From Desulfovibrio sp. MES5 (lineage in GTDB: Bacteria; Desulfobacterota; Desulfovibrionia; Desulfovibrionales; Desulfovibrionaceae): a stretch of DNA of 64,000 nucleotides. The position numbers and the translations under genes were made by a program. The stretch is from NCBI RefSeq assembly GCF_002237645.1, contig NZ_MJUZ01000011.1, positions 186,001 through 250,000 on the forward strand. Direction: 5' to 3'. The notes beneath the pieces were generated by a model that saw nothing but the letters and a program-made list of their open reading frames with translations, did not search any database and was not told the origin of the DNA. Shown here one piece after another: positions 8,027 to 15,778 of this stretch. Position 1 is the stretch's first letter. Every line of letters starts with the position of its first letter.

Positions 8027-9217
8027 ATGAAGATTACAAGCATTGATATTATTGATGTTGCCAATGATTTTCAGTCCGCAACCAGCAAATGGCGTCCGGT
8101 GGTTGTAAGGATCAATACAGACGAAGGCATCAGCGGATACGGCGAAGTGGGGCTGGCCTATGGCGTGGGCGCGTCCGGGGGCTTCGGCGTGGCCAGGGAT
8201 CTGGCGGGGATGCTTCTGGGCATGGACCCCATGCGCAGCGAAGCCATATGGGAAAAAATGCTGCGCAAAACGTTCTGGGGGCAGGGCGGCGGCGGCATTT
8301 TTTCCGCTGCCATGAGCGGCATCGACCTCGCGTTGTGGGATATAAAGGGCAAGGCGCTCAACGTGCCCCTGTACCAGCTCCTTGGGGGCAAAACCCGCGA
8401 CAAGATACGCGCCTATGCCAGTCAGCTTCAGTTTGGCTGGGGCAGCGGCAAGGACAAGGCCATGCTGGTTGAACCGGAACAGTATGCCGAGGCCGCGCTG
8501 ATCGCCGTGGAAGAAGGGTACGACGCCATCAAGGTGGACGTAATCGCTATGGACGGCGAGGGCAAGTGGAACCAGCAGGACCTTCAGGGCGTTCTGCCCG
8601 ACCGCATCCTGCGCAGGGGATACGACAGGCTGGCGGCCATGCGCAAGGCCATAGGCCCGGACGTGGATATCATAGTTGAAATGCATTCCTTTACGTCAAC
8701 CACTCCGGCAATCCAGTTTGGCCGTATGATTGAAGAGCTGGGCGTGCTTTACTATGAAGAACCTACCATGCCCCTGAACCCCAAGCAGATGAAGAAAATT
8801 TCAGACAATGTGGCCATTCCTCTGGCGGCAGGCGAGCGTATCTACTGGCGCTGGGGCTACAGGCCCTTTTTTGAAGACGGCTCGCTGAGCGTCATCCAGC
8901 CGGATATCTGCACCTGCGGCGGCATTTCAGAAGTGAAAAAGATTTGCGACATGGCCCACATCTATGATGTGACGGTGCAGATCCACGTTTGTGGCGGCCC
9001 CATTTCCACGGCGGCGGCTCTGCATATGGAGGCGGCCATTCCCAACTTCATGATTCACGAGCTGCACCGGTATGCCCTGCTGGAGCCCAATACCAGCACC
9101 TGCGTACACAACTATATGCCGGAAAAGGGCATGTATTCGGTGCCGGAACTGCCCGGCCTTGGTCAGGAACTTACCAAGGAGACGCTGGCAGCTTCCACTG
9201 TGGTGACGGTAAAATAA
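8027..9217 (+). CDS. enolase-superfamily sugar-acid dehydratase (mandelate racemase/muconate lactonizing group)
   Basis: A 396-residue member of the enolase superfamily. The N-terminal capping domain (about 1-115) is followed by the barrel, with KVD near residue 166, a metal-binding DIIVEMHS segment (about 211-218), YYEEP (about 242-246), GER (about 268-270) and QPDICTCGG. These fit the metal ligands and acid/base positions of acid-sugar dehydratases such as galactonate dehydratase, which remove water from an aldonate to give a 2-keto-3-deoxy acid. Which sugar acid it uses cannot be decided from motifs. GGAGACGTAT precedes the ATG and it follows the MFS gene closely. No keto-deoxy acid kinase or aldolase lies beside it; the nearest pyruvate-type aldolase is the HpaI-like gene at 50034. 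Confidence 0.85.
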   Translation: MKITSIDIIDVANDFQSATSKWRPVVVRINTDEGISGYGEVGLAYGVGASGGFGVARDLAGMLLGMDPMRSEAIWEKMLRKTFWGQGGGGIFSAAMSGIDLALWDIKGKALNVPLYQLLGGKTRDKIRAYASQLQFGWGSGKDKAMLVEPEQYAEAALIAVEEGYDAIKVDVIAMDGEGKWNQQDLQGVLPDRILRRGYDRLAAMRKAIGPDVDIIVEMHSFTSTTPAIQFGRMIEELGVLYYEEPTMPLNPKQMKKISDNVAIPLAAGERIYWRWGYRPFFEDGSLSVIQPDICTCGGISEVKKICDMAHIYDVTVQIHVCGGPISTAAALHMEAAIPNFMIHELHRYALLEPNTSTCVHNYMPEKGMYSVPELPGLGQELTKETLAASTVVTVK

Positions 9218-9243
9218 GGACACCCCTGTTTCATCAGCTCTTT

Positions 9244-9281
9244 GGATGCCCGGTACGGTCTTACGCCCGTGCCGGGCATCC
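9244..9281 (+). terminator. terminator after the dehydratase gene
   Basis: A 15-bp stem with one wobble pair (GGATGCCCGGTACGG against CCGTGCCGGGCATCC), eight-base loop, followed by GGATTTG. The T tract is short, but placement 27 bases after the stop fits. Confidence 0.7.
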
Positions 9282-9422
9282 GGATTTGTGCCGCCATCTG
9301 GATTTTGCCTGCCTGCGCTGGCTCGAAGCGTCTGTTTGAACTAGCCGATCATGCAGCTGGCTATGCTTAATCCAATAAAACCGTCAGTACCGTACGTTTT
9401 GCGCAAAAAGGCATTGAGGCAG

Positions 9423-10598
9423 TTATGGACGCCTGTTCGCCACGAAAAATATAAGCAGCAAGGCTGCGGCAATGGCGCAGCAGCCTGAAAACAGAAATGC
9501 GCACATTGGCGATATGCCCTGGTATAAAAAACCAAAGAGTACCGAGGCGGGAAGAAGGAACAGGCCGGTCGTCAGGTTGAACCAGCCAAAAGCCGTTCCC
9601 CGGCGGCCTTCTGCCACGAGATCAACCACCAGGGCTTTTTCGACCCCTTCAGTGGCGCCCATAAACAGGCCGTAGAAGCCAAACAGGAGAAAAAGCACGC
9701 CTGTATTATTTTCTATGGCGCTGATTCCAAAGTAAAATATGCCATATGCCGTATAGCCGCAGACCAAAACCGTGATGCGTCCGACCTTGTCCGACAGTGC
9801 CGACAGGGGGATGGAAAAAATCATGGCAACCGCAGACACGGCCGCCCAAAGCAGCGGCACATATTCTGACGGCATTCCGACTTCCTTGGCGCGAAGCAGC
9901 AGAAACATGTTTGAAGAATTGCCGAGCGTAAAAAGGGCGACAACCACAAGGTATTTTTTGAATACCGGCGGCATGTCGCCCAGGCGCCAATCAAAGCTAA
10001 CGCGCTTTGGAGCGGGCGTCGCAGGGGCGGTTTCCCGTATTTTCAGCGAAAGAACAAGGCAGATGAGCGCGGGAACTATGGCCCACAAGAAGATATGCCC
10101 AAGCGGAACCTCCCGCGACAACAGAACGAAGGCCAACAGCGGGCCGATAACCGCTCCTGCATTATCCATGGCTCTATGCAGGCCAAAGGCCAGCCCGCGC
10201 TGGCCGGGCGCTGCACAGGAGGCCAGCAGGGCGTCCCGTGGGGAAGTTCGCAGGCCTTTGCCCACCCTGTCGGCAAAACGGATAAGCAGAAGCCAGCCCC
10301 AGCTTCCGGCAAAGGCGATCAGGGGGCGGCCGAATCCGGCCAGGCTGTAGCCCAGGATAATCCAGGGCTTTGCTGTACGGGTGCGGTCCATGATGACGCC
10401 TGAAAACAGCTTCAGCAGGCTTGCCGTGGCCTCGGCTATCCCTTCGATGACGCCAAGCGCGCGAGGCCCGGCCATCAGTACTGAAGACAGGTAGAGCGGA
10501 ATGACCGGGTATAGCATCTCGCTCGCGCTGTCATTGCACAGGCTTATCAGGCCAATGAGCCAGATGTTGCGCGGCAGGCTGAAAATTCCGTTTTTCAT
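9423..10598 (-). CDS. MFS transporter
   Basis: A 391-residue membrane protein with about twelve helices. SLCNDSASEMLYPVIPLYL in helix 1 and DRVGKGLRTSPRDAL (about residues 113-127) in the loop after helix 4 are typical of a small MFS group often annotated simply as MFS permease. It is the last gene of a leftward run crcB - DUF190 - MFS, starting 27 bases after DUF190, so it may belong to the fluoride-resistance operon. Substrate unknown. Confidence 0.82.
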   Translation of the reverse strand: MKNGIFSLPRNIWLIGLISLCNDSASEMLYPVIPLYLSSVLMAGPRALGVIEGIAEATASLLKLFSGVIMDRTRTAKPWIILGYSLAGFGRPLIAFAGSWGWLLLIRFADRVGKGLRTSPRDALLASCAAPGQRGLAFGLHRAMDNAGAVIGPLLAFVLLSREVPLGHIFLWAIVPALICLVLSLKIRETAPATPAPKRVSFDWRLGDMPPVFKKYLVVVALFTLGNSSNMFLLLRAKEVGMPSEYVPLLWAAVSAVAMIFSIPLSALSDKVGRITVLVCGYTAYGIFYFGISAIENNTGVLFLLFGFYGLFMGATEGVEKALVVDLVAEGRRGTAFGWFNLTTGLFLLPASVLFGFLYQGISPMCAFLFSGCCAIAAALLLIFFVANRRP

Positions 10599-10625
10599 TT
10601 GCCAGTTTCCTCAGCGTGAACGGCG

Positions 10626-10943
10626 CTATTCTTCGCCAGTGACGCCGAATTCAATGGGCGTCTTTACATAAAAAATCTTGAGGCGCTCTGCGGCAATTTT
10701 TTCAAACAGCAGGTCTGATTTTTCTGTGGTGACAGCCATAGTGACTTCCATAGGCTGCGCGGCGAGGTCAAAAAAATGGGCGGAATGCAGTTTGCCGTCG
10801 CGGCCATAGCCGCTTTGCGCCGCAGTTACGGTTACGCCGCTGATGCCAAGCTTTTTGGCTTCTGCAGTCAGCCATTCCGCAATGGTGAGAGCGCCGTGAA
10901 GGCGGGTCTGCTGCGTGAAGAACGTCAATTGATAGCCTTGCAT
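10626..10943 (-). CDS. DUF190 family protein (CrcB-associated)
   Basis: A 105-residue protein with the DUF190 pattern: an early beta strand and helix (YQLTFFTQQTRLHGALTIAEWL), a GVTVTAAQSGYGRDGKLHS segment, and a C-terminal strand. DUF190 genes very often neighbour crcB; the fold is PII-like, suggesting a regulatory or ion-sensing accessory role. It starts 9 bases after crcB with GGAGGTTCC upstream, so the two are translationally close. Confidence 0.85.
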   Translation of the reverse strand: MQGYQLTFFTQQTRLHGALTIAEWLTAEAKKLGISGVTVTAAQSGYGRDGKLHSAHFFDLAAQPMEVTMAVTTEKSDLLFEKIAAERLKIFYVKTPIEFGVTGEE

Positions 10944-10952
10944 GGGAACCTC

Positions 10953-11342
10953 CTAAATATGCAGGTTTTTGAGCAGGGCAAACGTGGCGATGCCCAGAAG
11001 CGTCATCAGCAGGGAGCCGAAAACGTGCAGCCCGATGGCGCCCACAGCCATGACAAGGCGCTGCTGCTGCAAAAGAGCGGTCACTTCAGCGGAGAATGTG
11101 GAAAAGGTCGTGAGCCCGCCCAGAAATCCGGTGATGCACAAGAGCCGCCATTCCGGGGGCAGAGTCGGAAAAAAGTCAAAAAAGCTGACGGCCAGACCTA
11201 TGCAGTAGCCGCCGATGAGGTTGGCCGCAAGCGTGCCCATAGGGATTGGCGGGAACAGCGCGTTGAGCATGAGTCCCAGCCCCCAGCGCAGCACCGAGCC
11301 TGCTGACGCTCCCAGACTTATGGCAATGACGGATTTCAGCAT
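10953..11342 (-). CDS. crcB: fluoride ion channel CrcB/Fluc
   Basis: A 129-residue four-helix membrane protein of the Fluc family, which forms dual-topology dimeric fluoride-export channels in the inner membrane. Diagnostic residues are present: [11 protein letters not shown] in helix 1, [14 protein letters not shown] in helix 2 and [15 protein letters not shown] in helix 3, containing the Phe box and the sodium-site break. It is first in the operon crcB-DUF190-MFS. I looked upstream for the fluoride riboswitch that commonly controls this gene and did not find its conserved core. Confidence 0.93.
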   Translation of the reverse strand: MLKSVIAISLGASAGSVLRWGLGLMLNALFPPIPMGTLAANLIGGYCIGLAVSFFDFFPTLPPEWRLLCITGFLGGLTTFSTFSAEVTALLQQQRLVMAVGAIGLHVFGSLLMTLLGIATFALLKNLHI

Positions 11343-11811
11343 ATGCAGGCGCTCCTTCCGGCATCATGATTCGGCGAGGCGACGCTCCCGTGTCGGACAC
11401 TACCTGCGCAGGCCCCTGCTGGCGGCCTTACTGGCAAGACGTGCTGAATACAGGCTCCGCATATTCCGTAAGTTCCAGGGGTTGGCATTGTGTGCAGCAT
11501 GGCATCCTCCCATAAAAAATACGCGCAAAAAAAGATAACCACACCCTTGGGCGTGATTATCTCAAAAAAATACCTGACAACGCCGAAGCAGTGGCAGGAG
11601 TTATCAGCGAACGCGGTTCAAGGGGAACTCCATCCCCGTTCAATCAAGCTTATTCGCTTGGCGCAAAATGTCAATTCCCCGGTGGCGCAAGCGCTGTGGC
11701 GCGGATGTTCGCTGGCGGCATGCGCCTGTTCCCGCAACGCGAGAGCATGGTGCTTTTGATATCGCGTGATGCCTGAATAGCGCCGTCTCTGAGGGCAGAT
11801 TAATTTTGAAA
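11343..11811. other. intergenic region upstream of crcB
   Basis: About 470 bases without a supported gene. It should contain the crcB promoter and leader. No clear -35/-10 pair or riboswitch core was recognised, and short open frames here lack ribosome sites and protein-like composition. Confidence 0.35.
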
Positions 11812-11945
11812 TGCTTCACATTTCAAAGTATTCATTCAGCCGAAAAATGCGATTTTCGGCTGAATCCACGCCACGTTGTGGCGCGCTGCACTTTTGTGCA
11901 GCGTTAGAGAATTTACACTTTTTCAAAGTTAAAATGCTCTAAACC
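11812..11945. repeat. family B dispersed palindromic repeat (copy B1)
   Basis: Contains successive hairpins: ATTCAGCCGAAAA..TTTTCGGCTGAAT, then CCACGCCAC/GTGGCG, then GCTGCAC..GTGCAGC, ending near TAGAGAATTT. The same blocks recur at 19211, 22212 and 51872. It lies about 70 bases from a family A palindrome. Confidence 0.75.
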
Positions 11946-12017
11946 TCGCCTCTGGCCCCCGCTTCGAATCAGAAAGCCTTGTACTATACTGAAAATAAAA
12001 GTTTTAGGTGGTGGGGC

Positions 12018-12057
12018 GTGGGGGAGGGGCCCTTTTGCAAAAGGGTCCCTCCCCCAC
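12018..12057 (-). repeat. family A palindrome (copy A1), likely terminator of lipA
   Basis: Arms GTGGGGGAGGG-CCC and GGG-CCCTCCCCCAC around TTTTGCAAAA, 40 bp with one mismatch. Read on the reverse strand it is followed by GCCCCACC..CCTAAAACTTTTATT, the same flank as copy A2. It starts 37 bases downstream of the lipA stop. Confidence 0.85.
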
Positions 12058-12093
12058 AAAGCTCTTTCCCACAAAACACTTCTTCCCCACAAA

Positions 12094-12981
12094 CTAAATA
12101 AAGCTGCCTGCCTGATAGCTGCTGCGCACCAGCGGGGCGGAAAACACATGCTTAATGCCCAGGGATTTTCCGTACGCGGCGTAGGCGTCAAACTGTTCCG
12201 GGGTCACATAGCGGTCGAGGGGGTGGTGTTCCTTGCTGGGCGGCAGGTACTGGCCGATGGTGATGATGGAGCAGCCAGCGGCGTGCAGATCATCCACCAC
12301 CTGACGCACCTGATCGTCGGTTTCGCCAAGGCCCACCATAAGGCCGCTCTTGGCCACGCCGCCCGCAGCGTGTACGCGGCGCAGCAGTTCCAGGCTCTGT
12401 TCGTAGCGGGCCTGGGGCCGAACGCGGCTGTAGAGGGCCGGATGCGTTTCCACATTATGATTGATGATGTCGGGCGCGGCGGCCATGACCGTGCGCAGGG
12501 CGGCTTCATCCCCTTGAAAGTCGGGAATGAGCACCTCAATGCTGCTTGTGGGCAAGGCGCTTCTGACAGCGGCGATGGTGCGGGCAAAATGCTCCGCGCC
12601 GCCGTCCTCAAGATCGTCCCGCGTGACCGAGGTTATGACGATGTGCTTGAGGCCCAGAGTCTGGGCCGCCTTGGCCACGCGCTCCGGCTCGTCGGGGCTT
12701 GGCGCAAGGGTCTGGCCCGGGTGGATGTTGCAGAAGCGGCAGTTGCGCGTGCACGTTTCGCCCAGGATCAGAAAGGTGGCCGTGCCCGCAGAGTAGCATT
12801 CCTGCCTGTTGGGGCAGTTGGCCGCCTTGCATACGGTGAAGAGGCCCAGGTCGTCCACAAGGCCCGTGGTGGTGAAAAAGCGCTTGTCGGAGGCCAGGGG
12901 GCGGCGCAGCCAGGGGGGCATGCGCAGGGGCTTTTGCGTGGCGTCGCCGCAGCAGGGGGAGGCGGTGGTTTTGCTGTTCAC
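12094..12981 (-). CDS. lipA: lipoyl synthase
   Basis: Radical-SAM enzyme that inserts two sulfur atoms into protein-bound octanoyl groups to make lipoyl cofactor, in the cytoplasm. Both iron-sulfur sites are visible: the auxiliary cluster motif CKAANCPNRQEC (about residues 51-62) and the radical-SAM CTRNCRFC (about 77-84). The C-terminal RSSYQAG carries the conserved Arg-Ser-Ser. Length 295 aa is normal. It follows lipB by 11 bases, so lipB-lipA is an operon and the octanoyl transferase supplies the substrate. The lipoyl target proteins (for example glycine cleavage H protein) are not in this window. Confidence 0.96.
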   Translation of the reverse strand: MNSKTTASPCCGDATQKPLRMPPWLRRPLASDKRFFTTTGLVDDLGLFTVCKAANCPNRQECYSAGTATFLILGETCTRNCRFCNIHPGQTLAPSPDEPERVAKAAQTLGLKHIVITSVTRDDLEDGGAEHFARTIAAVRSALPTSSIEVLIPDFQGDEAALRTVMAAAPDIINHNVETHPALYSRVRPQARYEQSLELLRRVHAAGGVAKSGLMVGLGETDDQVRQVVDDLHAAGCSIITIGQYLPPSKEHHPLDRYVTPEQFDAYAAYGKSLGIKHVFSAPLVRSSYQAGSFI

Positions 12982-12992
12982 GTTTCCGTCCT

Positions 12993-13685
12993 TTATACGC
13001 TGTGAAGCAGGGTCATAAGGCTGTCGCGCGTCTGCATGACGGGGGGCTCCCCGCTGGCGGCGGGGTGAAAAACGGCGTGAAACTCCCTGATAAAGGCCAG
13101 TTTGACCGCGTCCATAGGCGGCGCGGCCTGCGCGGATTCTCTGGCAATGGAAGTGGCGGAAACGCCGTCCAGCCCGCAGGGCGTGACAAAATTGAAAAGC
13201 GAAAGGTCTTTGGCCACGTTAAGGGCCAGACCGTGCATGGTCACGTATTTTTTTACGGCAATGCCCAGGGAGGCGATTTTTCTGCCGTCGGTCCATACGC
13301 CGGGGAAGCCCTCACGCCGGGCGGCGGTCACGTTAAAATGCGTCAGCATGCGGATGGCGGCCTCTTCAAGGTCATGCACATAGGCACGGATGCCGCCGGA
13401 GCGCTTTTTCAGGTCAATGATGGGATAGGCCACCAGCTGACCGGGAAAATGGCAGGTCACATTGCCGCCTCTGGTGCTCTGCACCACATCCACATGGCCC
13501 TTGCACAGGGATTCCAGATGGGGGGGCACATTTTCCGCGCCGGAATTCTTGCCGATGCTCACTGTGGGCGGGTGTTCCAGCACCAGCAGGACATCGTCAC
13601 CGCCTTCCTGTACCCAGGCCAGTACCCGCTCCTGCAGGGCGAATGCGTCAAGATAGCCGATGCGGTCAAGATCAAATGCCAACAT
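12993..13685 (-). CDS. lipB: octanoyltransferase (lipoate biosynthesis)
   Basis: Transfers octanoyl from octanoyl-ACP to the lipoyl-accepting lysine of carrier proteins. The family signature RGGNVTCHFPGQLVAYPI is present at about residues 72-89, and the catalytic Lys/Cys pair fits the Lys of VKKYVTMHG and the Cys of TPCGLDGV. The start at 13685 (MLAFDLDRIGYLDAF) gives the usual family length, 230 aa; a longer in-frame start at 13841 would add 52 residues that look like untranslated leader. No strong ribosome site is visible before either. First gene of lipB-lipA. Confidence 0.92.
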   Translation of the reverse strand: MLAFDLDRIGYLDAFALQERVLAWVQEGGDDVLLVLEHPPTVSIGKNSGAENVPPHLESLCKGHVDVVQSTRGGNVTCHFPGQLVAYPIIDLKKRSGGIRAYVHDLEEAAIRMLTHFNVTAARREGFPGVWTDGRKIASLGIAVKKYVTMHGLALNVAKDLSLFNFVTPCGLDGVSATSIARESAQAAPPMDAVKLAFIREFHAVFHPAASGEPPVMQTRDSLMTLLHSV

Positions 13686-14150
13686 GTTCACGCCGTGGGG
13701 TTGTGGGTCTGAGAAATCCTGCGCCGGGGAAATTCTGTGCCTGAAGAGTCCTGAGTCAGGAGCGTACGCCATTGGCCCGGCTTGCGTTGTATCGCCTGCG
13801 ACAGGTATGGCGCGGGCACGGCAGTGCCAGGGCACAGGCAACGTGCGGACAGAACACGGCTACAACGCGGGCCGAATATCGGCAGGGCGCGGGCAGGGCA
13901 CGGGCGGGCACGGGCGGCGCGTTGGCCGCTGAACGCCCGGGTTGCCGACACTGTCCAGCCTGCGGGGTCGAATCCTGTCCTGGCCAGGCCTGCCGTTGTC
14001 TGGCGTTCCGTGGTCAGGCCTGCCGGAAAAAACGGGGCTGCGCGCGCCGTTCGCAAGTCCGCAAATGGCCTGCCTGAGAGCGCATGTTTGCGGTCAACAG
14101 CGCGGCCCACGCAGAAGCGCCTGCCGTACTGCCGCCGTATTACCGCAGCC
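13686..14150. other. intergenic region upstream of lipB
   Basis: About 465 bases between the BPL_N gene and lipB. It is very GC-rich with short GGGCACGGGC-type direct repeats near 13880-13920. A leftward open frame of about 140 codons crosses it but is Arg/Ala/Pro-rich, lacks a ribosome site and looks spurious. Confidence 0.35.
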
Positions 14151-15740
14151 CTAGCGGAGGTCGCACGGGGTCGCGTCCTGCGACAGAAAAATCAGCTCTT
14201 CCGTGATGTCCAGCAGTTCTTCCATCAGGCCGCCGCCGCTCATAGGATGCCCAAAAAGCGCCTGCCGCTGGTTGTCCAGGCCGCGTCTGTCCACGGCGTC
14301 CGGCAGCGTGGGATGGAGGGTTTCGGCCAGTCGGCAGGCCAGAAAGTAGCCCTCGGCCCCGGCGGCGAACAAGTCGGCCAATTTGCTGAAGCGCGGCCCC
14401 ACTTCCCGCCAGTAGGCCAGCGCGGCGGGGGAGGGCGCAAGGCTGGCAGCCGTGCACAGGGCTGCGTGCAGGTTGTTGCAGGCCGCGCCCGGCAGACCGG
14501 CGCGCCAGCCCCACAGCCAGTGGGTGCGGGCAAAGAAAAGATGGTGCTCCACGGCCAGGTCCAGCAGGCCGCGCATGTGGCGCAGGGCCGCAAGCAGCGG
14601 GGCGCTGCGGCTGCCTTCCGGCCAGGCGTGGCAGGGATGGCGCAATTGCCACAGGGGCACGTCGGCGCGGGATGGCGAAAGCCCGGTAAGCTGGCGCAGC
14701 AGTTGGGCCAGCCATGCGTTGGCGTCCAGACTGTGCGGGGTTTCCAGGTGGGAGTAGCTCAGCACATAATGGCCCTGGCCGTAGTCGCCGCTGACCACAA
14801 GAGGCTGGCCCTTGAGAAAGTCCGCCGACAGGTTGACGCCGTACAGCGCCTGCCACTGCTCGAAAATGTGCGGCGGCACGCTCTGCAAGGGCAGATCGGC
14901 CAGCCAGAAATCGGCGTCGGGCGCGTCGTAGGACGCCAGAACCCGCACGGGCGTGTCTTCTTCAGCGGCGAAGCGTCCCGGCCACCATACGGGCAGGCTG
15001 GGGCTGCCGGGGGCGTTCTGCTGCGGCTGGCTCTGGCGCGGGCTCGGGCACTGGCCGGATTTTTCGGCTGTGGCCGCCGCTCTGGCGCGGCGCGGGTTTG
15101 CGGCGTCGGTCGCTTCACAGGGATTCGCCTGTGCGCCGCCTGCGCCATCTGGGCCGCCCGTACCATTGGCAGGGCCATCCGCCGTGCCGCCCGCCGGGGC
15201 GCTCGCGGCATTCGCCGGGGAGTCCGCCATACCGCCAGGCCCGCGTACTTGCGGGCAAAAGGAAAATTCGTCACCTTCAAGCATGCGCACCCGCGCATGG
15301 CCCGAAATAAGGTGGTGCAGCCTTTCGGGGTATCCGGCACGAGACCAGGGGCAGATGCCCAGCCCATCCTTTGGCGCGGCATGGCTCAGGGCCAGTCCGG
15401 CCCCGCCGCAGAAGCCCAGATAGTTCCCGCCGGCTTCCATCCATTGGCGCACGGCGGCTCTTCCCGCATCACCCAGTCCGGCTGCCTTGAGGCGGGCGTT
15501 GCCGCCGGGGACCAGCAGCAGGGCGGCGCGGTCTGCCGCGTTTTTGTCTGTGGCGGCAGACTGTTGGGCCGCGCCGGAAGCGTAAAAACGCTGCGGCTTG
15601 CCTAAAAGGACGCCTTGGGCTATCTCTTTTCCCTTAACCAGGCGGCAGGGCAGTCCCATGGCGCGCACAGCGCGCCAGGCCATGAGGCCCCAGATGTGGG
15701 ACGAATCCCATAAAATACAGATTGGCTGAGCAGCATGCAT
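14151..15740 (-). CDS. BPL_N-domain (class I glutamine-amidotransferase-like) protein
   Basis: A 529-residue cytoplasmic protein. The first ~160 residues match the biotin-protein-ligase N-terminal domain, a type 1 glutamine-amidotransferase-like fold: ICILWDSSHIWGLMAW at the start, then ALLLVPGGNARL, and a nucleophile elbow NYLGFCGGAGLALS (Cys about residue 109). No biotin ligase catalytic domain follows. Residues about 170-245 are an Ala/Gly/Pro-rich low-complexity insertion. The C-terminal ~280 residues are largely helical with many Trp/His and are not recognisable. It is divergent from valS with only 38 bases between start codons. Function unknown; hydrolase or amidotransferase-like chemistry on a small substrate is possible. 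Confidence 0.8.
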   Translation of the reverse strand: MHAAQPICILWDSSHIWGLMAWRAVRAMGLPCRLVKGKEIAQGVLLGKPQRFYASGAAQQSAATDKNAADRAALLLVPGGNARLKAAGLGDAGRAAVRQWMEAGGNYLGFCGGAGLALSHAAPKDGLGICPWSRAGYPERLHHLISGHARVRMLEGDEFSFCPQVRGPGGMADSPANAASAPAGGTADGPANGTGGPDGAGGAQANPCEATDAANPRRARAAATAEKSGQCPSPRQSQPQQNAPGSPSLPVWWPGRFAAEEDTPVRVLASYDAPDADFWLADLPLQSVPPHIFEQWQALYGVNLSADFLKGQPLVVSGDYGQGHYVLSYSHLETPHSLDANAWLAQLLRQLTGLSPSRADVPLWQLRHPCHAWPEGSRSAPLLAALRHMRGLLDLAVEHHLFFARTHWLWGWRAGLPGAACNNLHAALCTAASLAPSPAALAYWREVGPRFSKLADLFAAGAEGYFLACRLAETLHPTLPDAVDRRGLDNQRQALFGHPMSGGGLMEELLDITEELIFLSQDATPCDLR

Positions 15741-15778
15741 AGTGCTGCACTATTGCCGCCTTTTACGGAGAATGCAAG

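Noticed and set aside
11343-11560. Fluoride riboswitch upstream of crcB
   Set aside because: I looked on the reverse strand for the conserved GGCGATG..CGCC stem and the CTGATG..CCTAC end and found neither in the right order.
13960-13985. T-loop-like GGGGTCGAATCCTG suggesting a tRNA
   Set aside because: No acceptor, D or anticodon arms fit around it; no tRNA gene was found in the window.
13688-14110. A 140-codon reverse-strand frame between the BPL_N gene and lipB
   Set aside because: Arg/Ala/Pro-rich, no ribosome site, no domain; it looks like random GC-rich sequence.
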